Assembly (NCBI GenBank): GCA_002358575.1
Contig: DEPD01000173.1
Span: forward strand, 1 to 39,016
Direction: 5' to 3'
From: Lachnospiraceae bacterium UBA3401
Lineage (GTDB): Bacteria > Bacillota > Clostridia > Lachnospirales > Lachnospiraceae
Length of the DNA: 39,016 nt
The notes under the pieces were generated by a model. It was not told the DNA's origin. It did not search any database and was given only the letters and a program-made list of their open reading frames with translations. Below, one piece after another: positions 16,410-22,721 of this stretch; position 1 is the stretch's first letter, and every line of letters begins with the position of its first letter. The position numbers and the translations under genes are program-made.

Positions 16410-16438
16410 AGTATAGCACACCAAATAAAGTTTGTAAA
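16410..16438 (-). promoter_or_regulatory. Promoter of pheA
   Basis: On the minus strand TTTACA (16438-16433) and TATACT (16415-16410) are separated by 17 nt. Transcription would start near 16403, 29 nt before the pheA start codon. Confidence 0.75.
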
Positions 16439-16543
16439 AAATAATAGATAGAATTCTTTCATTTTTTCATGAAAACAATTATAATAATATTAAACTGTGA
16501 CGAACCACTTACAATCATATACCAATCATAGGGGGTAATTACA

Positions 16544-17590
16544 ATGAAAAAAAAAATCATCACCATAGTCAGTATTATCTGTGCAATACTCATATTTTCT
16601 GGTCTGGCAACCGTTAAATATCTCTCTGACCGCGTTCCCAAAAATCCTCCTGGAACAATTGGAAACAGTGCCGGAAATCTCTATAACAATGGTCTTTTTT
16701 GCGAGAATGACGGATATGTCTATTTTGCAAATGCGTATGACTCCTCCGCACTCTATCGCATGAAGTCTGACGAATCTGAGATGAAAAAACTAGCATACAC
16801 AGAGGTTACGAGCTTGAATGCAGACGGAAAATATTTGTATTACTATCAAGGGGGATCTGGCAGCGGTGCTGGAACAGGGTTGGGTTTTGTGTTAAGCACA
16901 ACCGGTGTCTATCGTGTCAACAAAAAAAATCCAAAAGATGCTGAGTGTCTTGACCGCATAAACGGAAAATATGTTCTTCTTGCGGATAATGATGTATATT
17001 ATACCTGTTCTGATGACCAAGTTTCACTCAATAAGGTATCGATTGACGGAAAAACAAAGGAAATGCTATTACAGCTTGATATTCTTCCTGTAAGCGTGCA
17101 GAACTCTACATTCTACTACTTGAATAACGACAAAAATCTGCATTTGATGGCACTTGATCTTCGAACGAACACTTCTCGGGAAGTGCTTGCAGAAGACGTG
17201 TATATGCCTATTATAGACGGAAACATTGTCTATGGAATTGATATTCATGACAACTACTCTTTAATTAGTCTCAATATCAATGACGGAACCAAAAATCGGC
17301 TTGATATGGGCAGAGTTGACATGCTCAATGTAACAGACAATTACATATATTATCAAACCTCTGGAGATACACCACAGCTAAAGCGCATTCGGCGTGACGG
17401 CTCTGATATGGAAGTTATAGCAGAAGGTGTTCACAACAATATCAATGCAACTTCGCAGTATGTATACTTCACAAAATTCGGCTCAACTACCCCTGTATAC
17501 AAAACTCCTGCCTACGGCCCAGTCAATGTCACTACATTTGACAGCGCGTCGCGGGCTGCTATGGAAGAAATCAGCAAAAAGAAAAAATAA
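16544..17590 (+). CDS. Membrane-anchored DUF5050 beta-propeller-like protein
   Basis: The 348-residue protein has an N-terminal hydrophobic segment at about residues 4-24 after three lysines, serving as signal anchor; no lipobox cysteine is visible. The rest is extracytoplasmic and made of repeated blades with phrases such as DGYVYFAN, GKYLYYY, NDVYYTC, NTFYYLN and DNYIYYQ. This is the DUF5050-type beta-propeller pattern common in Lachnospiraceae. Function is unknown; a cell-surface binding or scaffolding role is inferred. AGGGGG lies about 8 nt upstream of the ATG. It is divergent from pheA and is followed after 38 nt by the CmpB-family gene. A possible -10 TATAAT is at 16480-16485, without a good -35. 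Confidence 0.75.
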   Translation: MKKKIITIVSIICAILIFSGLATVKYLSDRVPKNPPGTIGNSAGNLYNNGLFCENDGYVYFANAYDSSALYRMKSDESEMKKLAYTEVTSLNADGKYLYYYQGGSGSGAGTGLGFVLSTTGVYRVNKKNPKDAECLDRINGKYVLLADNDVYYTCSDDQVSLNKVSIDGKTKEMLLQLDILPVSVQNSTFYYLNNDKNLHLMALDLRTNTSREVLAEDVYMPIIDGNIVYGIDIHDNYSLISLNINDGTKNRLDMGRVDMLNVTDNYIYYQTSGDTPQLKRIRRDGSDMEVIAEGVHNNINATSQYVYFTKFGSTTPVYKTPAYGPVNVTTFDSASRAAMEEISKKKK

Positions 17591-17628
17591 CATGAATAAG
17601 GTAAAGGCTGACAGGTTATGCTTATAGC

Positions 17629-18072
17629 ATGAAAAAACTTGTGAATCCTTTACCTTTATTTAAAAACTTTATCCGATGTGGCGTGACTGGCTGGTGTATG
17701 GAAATCTTTTTCACAGCGCTTGGTGCGCTCCGAAGACGGGAACTGCCGCTGATAGGACAGACTTCTCTCTGGATGTTTCCCATCTACGGTAGCACAGCAC
17801 TCTTTCAGCCAATCTTTTCTCTGCTGAAGCACTGTCATATGATCGTGCGCGGTACAATTTATGCCATCTCAATATTCTGCGCAGAATATATGAGCGGCCG
17901 TTTTCTCGCCAGACACGAACTCTGTCCTTGGAATTACAATCGCCATCATTGGCATATTAATGGACTAATTCGCATTGACTATTTTCCTTTTTGGTTCATT
18001 GCAGGACTGTTGTTTGAGCACATCTTAACCGAAAAAAACGCCGCCACAGTGTCTCATGGCAAAAACTGCTGA
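17629..18072 (+). CDS. CmpB-family putative ABC transporter permease (small membrane protein)
   Basis: The 147-residue protein matches the ABC_trans_CmpB family in character. Conserved features are the GVTGWCMEIFFTAL opening, SLWMFPIYGSTAL, a membrane helix near 75-92, and the terminal HWHINGLIRIDYFPFWFIAGLLFE. About four membrane segments are expected. Function is unproven despite the family name. The start ATG at 17629 is preceded by a poor ribosome site and by an 11-codon overlapping mini-frame (17592-17627) whose stop is one base before this ATG, so reinitiation is possible. Its 3' end overlaps the convergent DD-carboxypeptidase gene by 19 nt. Confidence 0.8.
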   Translation: MKKLVNPLPLFKNFIRCGVTGWCMEIFFTALGALRRRELPLIGQTSLWMFPIYGSTALFQPIFSLLKHCHMIVRGTIYAISIFCAEYMSGRFLARHELCPWNYNRHHWHINGLIRIDYFPFWFIAGLLFEHILTEKNAATVSHGKNC

Positions 18073-19346
18073 CACAATGCTACATGGTCATAAATGCACT
18101 GCCATGTGCCACTGGAATGCGCTGTCACACAAATATACTCTTTTCCGTCCTTTCCAACACTCAGACTTGCAGCACAGTTTTCAGACTGCAACACATATCC
18201 CGTCTTGGCACAGAGCACCTCACCGTGCGTATCTTTATCTTCAATTTTACGAAGAAACCAGTTTGATTTAGTAATTCCCCCTGGGTGCTGTTCTGTGGCA
18301 GAAGAGGTGTAAGTATGTGCACTGAGCACTTCCCTGCAAAAACTGTTATCGCAAGCTGCCTTTAAGATAACTGCCATGTCATAGACAGTGCTGTAATGAT
18401 TCTCATCATAAAGCCCCACACAATTTGTAAAATGCGAAGACTCCGACAGTCCAAGCTCCTCCAGCTTCTGATTCATCAACGCCACAAAATCATCTTGAGA
18501 ACCGGCTACATAGACTGCCAATCCCAGCGCGGCATCTGCCCCAGAAGGAAGCACCGTTCCATAAAAAAGATCCCGCACTGTTACTTTCTCTCCAACCTCA
18601 AAACCCATACTGCTACACTTATTTGTGTAACTGTAGTCTGTGATATCCCTTGTAATTTCAAATCTATCATCTGCATCTGTAATATGTTCCGCTGCCACCA
18701 AAATAGTGAGAATTTTGGTCATAGAAGCTGGACTAATACGAACATCCGCGTCTCTCTGCCCCATAATTCTACTTGCTTCCACGTCAATAAACACGCCATT
18801 CTTGCTCACAACCTCACTGTTGAGCAACGCCGTCTCCGCATCTGCGGTTGCAATCAATGGCGGAAGTTTATTCTTCCCTCCAAGCGACTGTACATTCTGC
18901 GCACAAAGATAAGAAATTGTATCTTTAATATTGTCGGCTATACTACTGTCCGCATAACAGCCCGCCATAAAAAACTCCAGAGCAATATTATATGAAATTT
19001 TGCTCTTCTGCTGTTTTTTCATGAAGCTTCCAATCCCTTTTCCAATCAAAACAATACAGACAATCAGTACAACCACGCATGGAATCAGCAATCTGCGCAT
19101 CCATTCCTGCTGTTTTTTTCTGCGCCGCATCTCTTTTAAACGCTTTCGTCTGCGCGCTTCCCGCTCCTTTTCTTCCCGCTCATACACAGCGTTATCTTGT
19201 GGTTCCTCATCAAAGCGCTCATTTTCAGAATGATATGTACCCTGTAATGTATCTGCCAATACTGCGGCGATCTCCTCAGCGCTCAACGGACTATTTTCTT
19301 CCGTATAATCCATAAACGCCAATTCCTCTCTGTTAGTTGACATCAT
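18054..19346 (-). CDS. Serine-type D-alanyl-D-alanine carboxypeptidase (S11 family)
   Basis: The 430-residue protein trims the terminal D-Ala of peptidoglycan stem peptides. It has a long charged cytoplasmic N-terminus (1-84), one membrane anchor (about 86-104), then the penicillin-binding domain. The catalytic SMTK is at residues 208-211. The second motif reads SGA (PSGADAA, about 268-270) instead of the usual SGN, and KTG lies in CAKTGYV. The unusually long cytoplasmic arm rich in Arg/Lys is not typical of DacA. It overlaps the upstream PH-domain gene by 14 nt, indicating translational coupling. Two adjacent ATG codons could start it. Confidence 0.88.
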   Translation of the reverse strand: MMSTNREELAFMDYTEENSPLSAEEIAAVLADTLQGTYHSENERFDEEPQDNAVYEREEKEREARRRKRLKEMRRRKKQQEWMRRLLIPCVVVLIVCIVLIGKGIGSFMKKQQKSKISYNIALEFFMAGCYADSSIADNIKDTISYLCAQNVQSLGGKNKLPPLIATADAETALLNSEVVSKNGVFIDVEASRIMGQRDADVRISPASMTKILTILVAAEHITDADDRFEITRDITDYSYTNKCSSMGFEVGEKVTVRDLFYGTVLPSGADAALGLAVYVAGSQDDFVALMNQKLEELGLSESSHFTNCVGLYDENHYSTVYDMAVILKAACDNSFCREVLSAHTYTSSATEQHPGGITKSNWFLRKIEDKDTHGEVLCAKTGYVLQSENCAASLSVGKDGKEYICVTAHSSGTWQCIYDHVALCQQFLP

Positions 19347-19698
19347 CTACCTCAACTGCACCGATATCCAGTGTATTAAGCGTGCGGCGCCTTCTCCTGT
19401 CCTCCTCAGATTTTTCCAAAATAAACTGCTTTATGGTTTTTGCATTTTTTATATGTTGGATAAGCAGCATTGGACTTGTGACATCTCCTGTATGACAGAC
19501 AATTGTCCCTAGTCCAAACATTCTCTCAATTAAAGATGTTTTCAAAGTCACATCTTGTACTTTATACATATAACAGTCATTCTCTTCACGATTAAAAAAT
19601 CCTGTGTTGACAGTAATCACTTCCTCTTTTACTGTATATACGGTAAACGTAAACGGCAATCCAAAAAACAGCCATCTTTTTCTCTCTTTAAATTCCAT
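19333..19698 (-). CDS. PH-domain (bPH2-like) protein
   Basis: The 121-residue protein has a short basic start (MEFKERKRW), one hydrophobic stretch (about 10-20), then strands consistent with a bacterial PH domain: VYTVKEEVITVNTGFFNREENDCYMYKVQDV and a later LGTIVCHTGDVTSP. The family is probably involved in membrane or envelope functions, without known biochemistry. A strong GGGGG ribosome site lies 7 nt upstream of the start. It overlaps and probably cotranslates with the DD-carboxypeptidase gene, suggesting a shared envelope role. Confidence 0.7.
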   Translation of the reverse strand: MEFKERKRWLFFGLPFTFTVYTVKEEVITVNTGFFNREENDCYMYKVQDVTLKTSLIERMFGLGTIVCHTGDVTSPMLLIQHIKNAKTIKQFILEKSEEDRRRRRTLNTLDIGAVEVDDVN

Positions 19699-19743
19699 TT
19701 TTATACCCCCTTGCGTGCCTTGACACGCATACCAATCAATCGT

Positions 19744-19767
19744 TTTTGAAAGGGATCTCTTTCAAAA
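19744..19767 (-). promoter_or_regulatory. Leader hairpin upstream of PH-domain gene
   Basis: TTTTGAAAG (19744-19752) and CTTTCAAAA (19759-19767) pair perfectly over 9 bp. It lies in the roughly 95-nt leader of the PH-domain/carboxypeptidase operon, with a smaller GCGTG/CACGC hairpin between it and the ribosome site. There is no U-tail, so it is not a typical terminator. Confidence 0.45.
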
Positions 19768-19799
19768 CTTTCTCTTTAGAAATAATTTTTTATAAAGTT

Positions 19800-19827
19800 A
19801 TTATAACATTCCCTTCTTAAAAATCAA
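19800..19827 (-). promoter_or_regulatory. Promoter of PH-domain/DD-carboxypeptidase operon
   Basis: On the minus strand TTGATT (19827-19822) and TATAAT (19805-19800) are separated by 16 nt, giving a start near 19793. Confidence 0.65.
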
Positions 19828-19865
19828 CACGAAATCAATTGGAACAAAAATTTAATGAATTTTAC

Positions 19866-19894
19866 TTGCAAGCTTTTTAATACTATGATACAAT
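19866..19894 (+). promoter_or_regulatory. Promoter of the pyrBI leader
   Basis: TTGCAA (19866-19871) and TACAAT (19889-19894) are separated by 17 nt. Transcription would start near 19901, which gives a leader of about 258 nt before pyrB. No better promoter is seen closer to pyrB. Confidence 0.65.
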
Positions 19895-19931
19895 TGCAAA
19901 AGTATATAAACTTACATGGGAGGAAATGAGT

Positions 19932-20072
19932 ATGCTGAATGCTTTTGTTACTTTTCAATCTTGCTTTAGATGCATTTGTAGATTCCTTTTCTATTTCCAT
20001 TCCATTTCGCACAAGAGAATTTATTTCTCTTTTTTTTATGCACACGGACGCGGAAAGGAAATATGCAGCTAA
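19932..20072 (+). CDS. Possible 46-codon leader peptide of pyrBI
   Basis: The ATG at 19932 is 8 nt from a GGAGG (19919-19923), the best spacing in this leader. The frame encodes a 46-residue Phe/Tyr-rich peptide that reads through the T-rich tract at 20021-20038 (SFFYAH) and stops at 20072, 20 nt before the attenuator-like hairpin. The arrangement resembles the E. coli pyrL leader, but the peptide sequence is unrelated. A different frame (19939 onward) overlaps it and looks like the remnant of a membrane-protein gene, so this coding call is tentative. Confidence 0.35.
   Translation: MLNAFVTFQSCFRCICRFLFYFHSISHKRIYFSFFYAHGRGKEICS
19939..20037 (+). pseudogene. Possible remnant of a YtaF/MntP-like membrane protein gene
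   Basis: The frame from 19939 reads MLLLLFNLALDAFVDSFSIS and continues as a hydrophobic helix. The LALDAF phrase resembles the N-terminal segment of YtaF/MntP-type membrane proteins. The resemblance ends after about 33 residues, exactly where dispersed repeat copy B begins (20039). The frame stays open only by translating the repeat to 20142. This may be a gene truncated by the repeat or recombination, or a chance frame in a regulatory leader. Confidence 0.3.
20013..20037 (+). promoter_or_regulatory. Pause-like A/T hairpin followed by T8
   Basis: AAGAGAA (20013-20019) and TTCTCTT (20025-20031) pair over 7 bp with a 5-nt loop and run straight into T residues up to 20037. It could be a weak terminator or a pause site 55 nt upstream of the second hairpin. 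Confidence 0.45.
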
Positions 20073-20101
20073 AGCTGCCCGAATCCGGCGCGCGAGTAGG
20101 G
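20039..20101 (+). repeat. Dispersed intergenic repeat, copy B
   Basis: The first 40 nt (20039-20078) are identical to copy A on the minus strand (1432-1393). TCCGGCGCG and GAGTAGGG follow in the same order. The inner hairpin GCAGC-TAAA-GCTGC is intact, while the outer stem is weakened (GGACGCG against CGAATCC). The end of the repeat forms the left arm of the following terminator. Confidence 0.85.
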
Positions 20102-20131
20102 AGAAGATAAATCTTCTCTACTCGATTTTTT
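20093..20131 (+). terminator. Terminator/attenuator-like hairpin just before pyrB
   Basis: CGAGTAG and AGAAGAT (20093-20108, with a GG bulge) pair with ATCTTCT and CTACTCG (20111-20124), followed by T6 at 20126-20131. It ends 28 nt before the pyrB start codon, so it must be passed for pyrB to be expressed from the promoter at 19866. Confidence 0.75.
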
Positions 20132-20158
20132 CAAATTACTAATTTATAGGAGGCTTTT

Positions 20159-21085
20159 ATGAAACAATTGAGACATTTAATGAGTCCACTTGATTTTTCC
20201 ACAGAGGAGCTCGATAAGCTCTTTACGCTCGCGGAAGACATCGAGAAAAATCCCGGCAAATATGCCCATGCCTGCGAAGGAAAAAAGCTTGCAACCTGCT
20301 TCTATGAACCGAGCACCCGCACTCGATTAAGTTTTGAGTCTGCCATGCTGAACCTCGGCGGACAAGTCCTTGGCTTCTCAGATGCAAACTCCTCCTCCGC
20401 TGCAAAAGGAGAAAGTGTGTCGGACACAATTCGCGTTATCTCCTGTTTTGCTGATATCTGTGCTATGCGTCATCCAAAAGAAGGCGCGCCTATGGTGGCT
20501 GCTTCACGCTCTTCTATCCCTGTTATCAATGCTGGTGATGGCGGTCATCAGCACCCCACACAGACGCTCACCGACCTTTTGACAATTCGCGCTGTCAAAG
20601 GTCGTCTTGACCACTTTACAATCGGTCTTTGCGGTGACTTAAAATTTGGCCGCACGGTACACTCCCTTATCAATGCGTTGGTACGCTACAAAGATATTGA
20701 ATTTGTCTTTATCTCACCCGAAGAACTCACCATTCCAGACTACATTATCGAAATGTTCCGGGACAAAAAAGTTCCCTTCCGCGAAGTGCGAAAACTAGAA
20801 GATGTCATGCCCACGCTGGACATTCTCTACATGACCAGAGTCCAGAAAGAGCGCTTCTTTAACGAGGAAGATTACGTAAGATTAAAGGATTACTACATAC
20901 TTGACAGAGAAAAGATGGAACTTGCAAAATCTGATATGATTGTTCTTCATCCACTTCCGCGCGTCAATGAAATTTCTGTGGAAGTTGACGACGATCCTAG
21001 AGCCATATACTTCCGCCAGGTACAGTATGGCGTGTATGTACGCATGGCACTACTCTTAACACTGTTAGGAATTGTTAATAAATAG
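20159..21085 (+). CDS. pyrB: Aspartate carbamoyltransferase catalytic chain
   Basis: The 308-residue enzyme condenses carbamoyl phosphate with aspartate, the committed step of pyrimidine synthesis. The carbamoyl-phosphate loop STRTR is at 52-56, an HPTQTLTD motif follows GDGGHQ near 130-140, and HPLPRVNEI is near 262-270. Length is normal. AGGAGG (20148-20153) precedes the ATG. The regulatory-chain gene pyrI follows, so the enzyme is probably the allosteric B/I complex. Expression would have to pass the hairpin at 20093-20131. Confidence 0.97.
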   Translation: MKQLRHLMSPLDFSTEELDKLFTLAEDIEKNPGKYAHACEGKKLATCFYEPSTRTRLSFESAMLNLGGQVLGFSDANSSSAAKGESVSDTIRVISCFADICAMRHPKEGAPMVAASRSSIPVINAGDGGHQHPTQTLTDLLTIRAVKGRLDHFTIGLCGDLKFGRTVHSLINALVRYKDIEFVFISPEELTIPDYIIEMFRDKKVPFREVRKLEDVMPTLDILYMTRVQKERFFNEEDYVRLKDYYILDREKMELAKSDMIVLHPLPRVNEISVEVDDDPRAIYFRQVQYGVYVRMALLLTLLGIVNK

Positions 21086-21095
21086 CTCATCACAA

Positions 21096-21200
21096 TGACT
21101 TGCCTAAATGTCCATCTGCGGCATCCGAAAATCTTGCCATAGCCCACTATGCTTGCGATTTTCTTCTTTGCAGATAAACATTTATACGGCGTCCTTGTCA
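21096..21200 (+). repeat. Long imperfect inverted repeat between pyrB and pyrI
   Basis: Matched arms are TAAATGT/ACATTTA (21105-21111/21178-21184), ATCTGC/GCAGAT (21114-21119/21170-21175), GAAAATC/GATTTTC (21127-21133/21157-21163) and CATAG/CTATG (21138-21142/21147-21151), closing on a CCCA loop. TGAC and GTCA mark the outer edges. The result is an 80-nt hairpin in a spacer that is usually short; it resembles a miniature palindromic element. Confidence 0.75.
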
Positions 21201-21257
21201 CAAGTTATTTCTGAACAATTCCTTAGAAATTAATATTCATGAAAAGGAGAATCAACT

Positions 21258-21701
21258 ATGCTAAATGTCGGAAAAATTGAGGAAGGTTTTGTGCTGGATC
21301 ATATCAAAGCTGGAAAAAGCATGAGTATTTACAAGCATCTTGGACTTGACAAACTCGACTGCACTGTAGCAATTATTAAAAATGCCAGGAGTAAAAAGAT
21401 GGGAAAAAAAGATATCCTGAAAGTGGAATGTGATATCGACACGCTCAATCTCGATATTTTAGGATTTATCGACCACAACATTACAGTCAATGTCATCAAA
21501 AGCTGTGAGATTGTGGAAAAACTTCCGCTGTCTCTACCAAAGGAAATTAAAAATGTACTTAAATGTAAAAATCCGCGCTGCATCACATCTATCGAGCAGG
21601 AACTTCCGCATATCTTTGTACTGACAGATGAGAAAAAAGAGATTTACCGCTGCAAATACTGCGAAGAAAAATACGGCAATAAAGATCGGTTTAAAATATA
21701 A
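21258..21701 (+). CDS. pyrI: Aspartate carbamoyltransferase regulatory chain
   Basis: The 147-residue protein binds nucleotide effectors and holds the catalytic trimers together. The N-terminal allosteric domain has IKAGKSMSIYKHLGL, and the C-terminal zinc domain has the four ligands CKNPRC and CKYC in the expected order. AAGGAG precedes the start codon. It is separated from pyrB by 172 nt, longer than usual, because of the inverted-repeat element. A bidirectional terminator follows. Confidence 0.95.
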   Translation: MLNVGKIEEGFVLDHIKAGKSMSIYKHLGLDKLDCTVAIIKNARSKKMGKKDILKVECDIDTLNLDILGFIDHNITVNVIKSCEIVEKLPLSLPKEIKNVLKCKNPRCITSIEQELPHIFVLTDEKKEIYRCKYCEEKYGNKDRFKI

Positions 21702-21722
21702 AACAATCGGCACATAAAGCCA

Positions 21723-21752
21723 AAAATAGCAGGGGAATTCCTGCTATTTTTC
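21723..21752. terminator. Bidirectional terminator between pyrI and GTPase gene
   Basis: AAAAATAGCAGG (21723-21734) and CCTGCTATTTTT (21741-21752) form a perfect 12-bp stem with a GGAATT loop. It serves the convergent pyrI (+) and GTPase (-) genes. Confidence 0.9.
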
Positions 21753-21764
21753 TTGGTGCAAAAC

Positions 21765-22697
21765 TTATACAAAGCTTAATACTTCCTCTTTTGGCTTCTT
21801 TGTCGGCGTCACACTGACTGCATGGAGCACTGGTCCTTCACCATTGTAATCCTTCCAAAATTCTCTGTGCACTGTAGCGGTCACTTCCACCCAGTCTTTA
21901 TTACTCAGCGTACTACATTGATCGTACTTACAAGCGTAGCCCAAAAATGCCATATCATCTGCACAGCAAGTCATTGCCATTCTTCCGGGAACAAAGTACA
22001 CATCATCACTGCCCTCCGGTTTTAAGACCATCGCTTTAAACTGAATTATCTTATTGATATAGCGGTCCAGATTGTCCATCGCATCTAGATAAAAAATTCC
22101 ATACCCATAATCATCCAGCTTTAACATATCGCTCTTCAAATCATAAGGCAAATCTTCTTCAAAAATCTGATTGACCTCTCCATCCTTATCCTCAAAAATA
22201 ATCTCTGCCTGCGGATTTACCGCCTTCACATTTCTCTTAAAATTACTCAACTGTTCCGTTAATTCATCACAGCGATTAAAAATAATGAGCTCCGATTTCC
22301 GAATCATTTCCGCCAATAGCGAACGCATATTTGTATAATAATTCTGAAATGTTGAAGCGTCAATGGTCGTAATCTGCTGCTCTAATCTCCAATGCCACGG
22401 CAGCTTAAGATTCTTAAAATTCCACATGCCATTGTACTCTATAATAATACGCTCTGGCTTGTACTTTTTCTCAAGTTCAACCATATTTGCAGAGGTCATC
22501 TGAGACTCCTCGTCTACCACTTCCACAACAGTACGACTTCTGCGGAGAATCTCTTCATCGTACTCATTCTCGCCTTCCTCACAGAGAATCAAAAGAGTCG
22601 TCCCCTTTACCTGAAAATAAGGCTGCGAAAGCGTATAAGAAATAAACTCTGTTTTGCCGCTCTCCAAAAATCCATTGATTATATACACAGGTTTCAT
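21765..22697 (-). CDS. CobW-like GTPase with DUF1980/TIGR03943-like C-terminus
   Basis: The 310-residue protein starts with a P-loop GFLESGKT (9-16). It has a guanine-specificity-type NRCD (around 140), so it belongs to the COG0523/CobW neighbourhood of GTPases. The metal-binding CxCC motif of typical zinc metallochaperones is missing. The C-terminal third (about 220-305) carries VPGRMAMTCCADDMAFLGYAC and a VEVTATV strand, which recall the DUF1980/TIGR03943 domain that often pairs with CobW proteins and permeases. It follows the canonical CobW gene by 24 nt and probably acts with it in metal allocation. Confidence 0.75.
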   Translation of the reverse strand: MKPVYIINGFLESGKTEFISYTLSQPYFQVKGTTLLILCEEGENEYDEEILRRSRTVVEVVDEESQMTSANMVELEKKYKPERIIIEYNGMWNFKNLKLPWHWRLEQQITTIDASTFQNYYTNMRSLLAEMIRKSELIIFNRCDELTEQLSNFKRNVKAVNPQAEIIFEDKDGEVNQIFEEDLPYDLKSDMLKLDDYGYGIFYLDAMDNLDRYINKIIQFKAMVLKPEGSDDVYFVPGRMAMTCCADDMAFLGYACKYDQCSTLSNKDWVEVTATVHREFWKDYNGEGPVLHAVSVTPTKKPKEEVLSFV

Positions 22698-22721
22698 AAT
22701 TTCTCCAATCCTGGCAAATGC

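Noticed and set aside
20947..21201. Minus-strand frame across the end of pyrB and the inverted repeat
   Set aside because: It lies antisense to pyrB and is better explained by the hairpin; no ribosome site.
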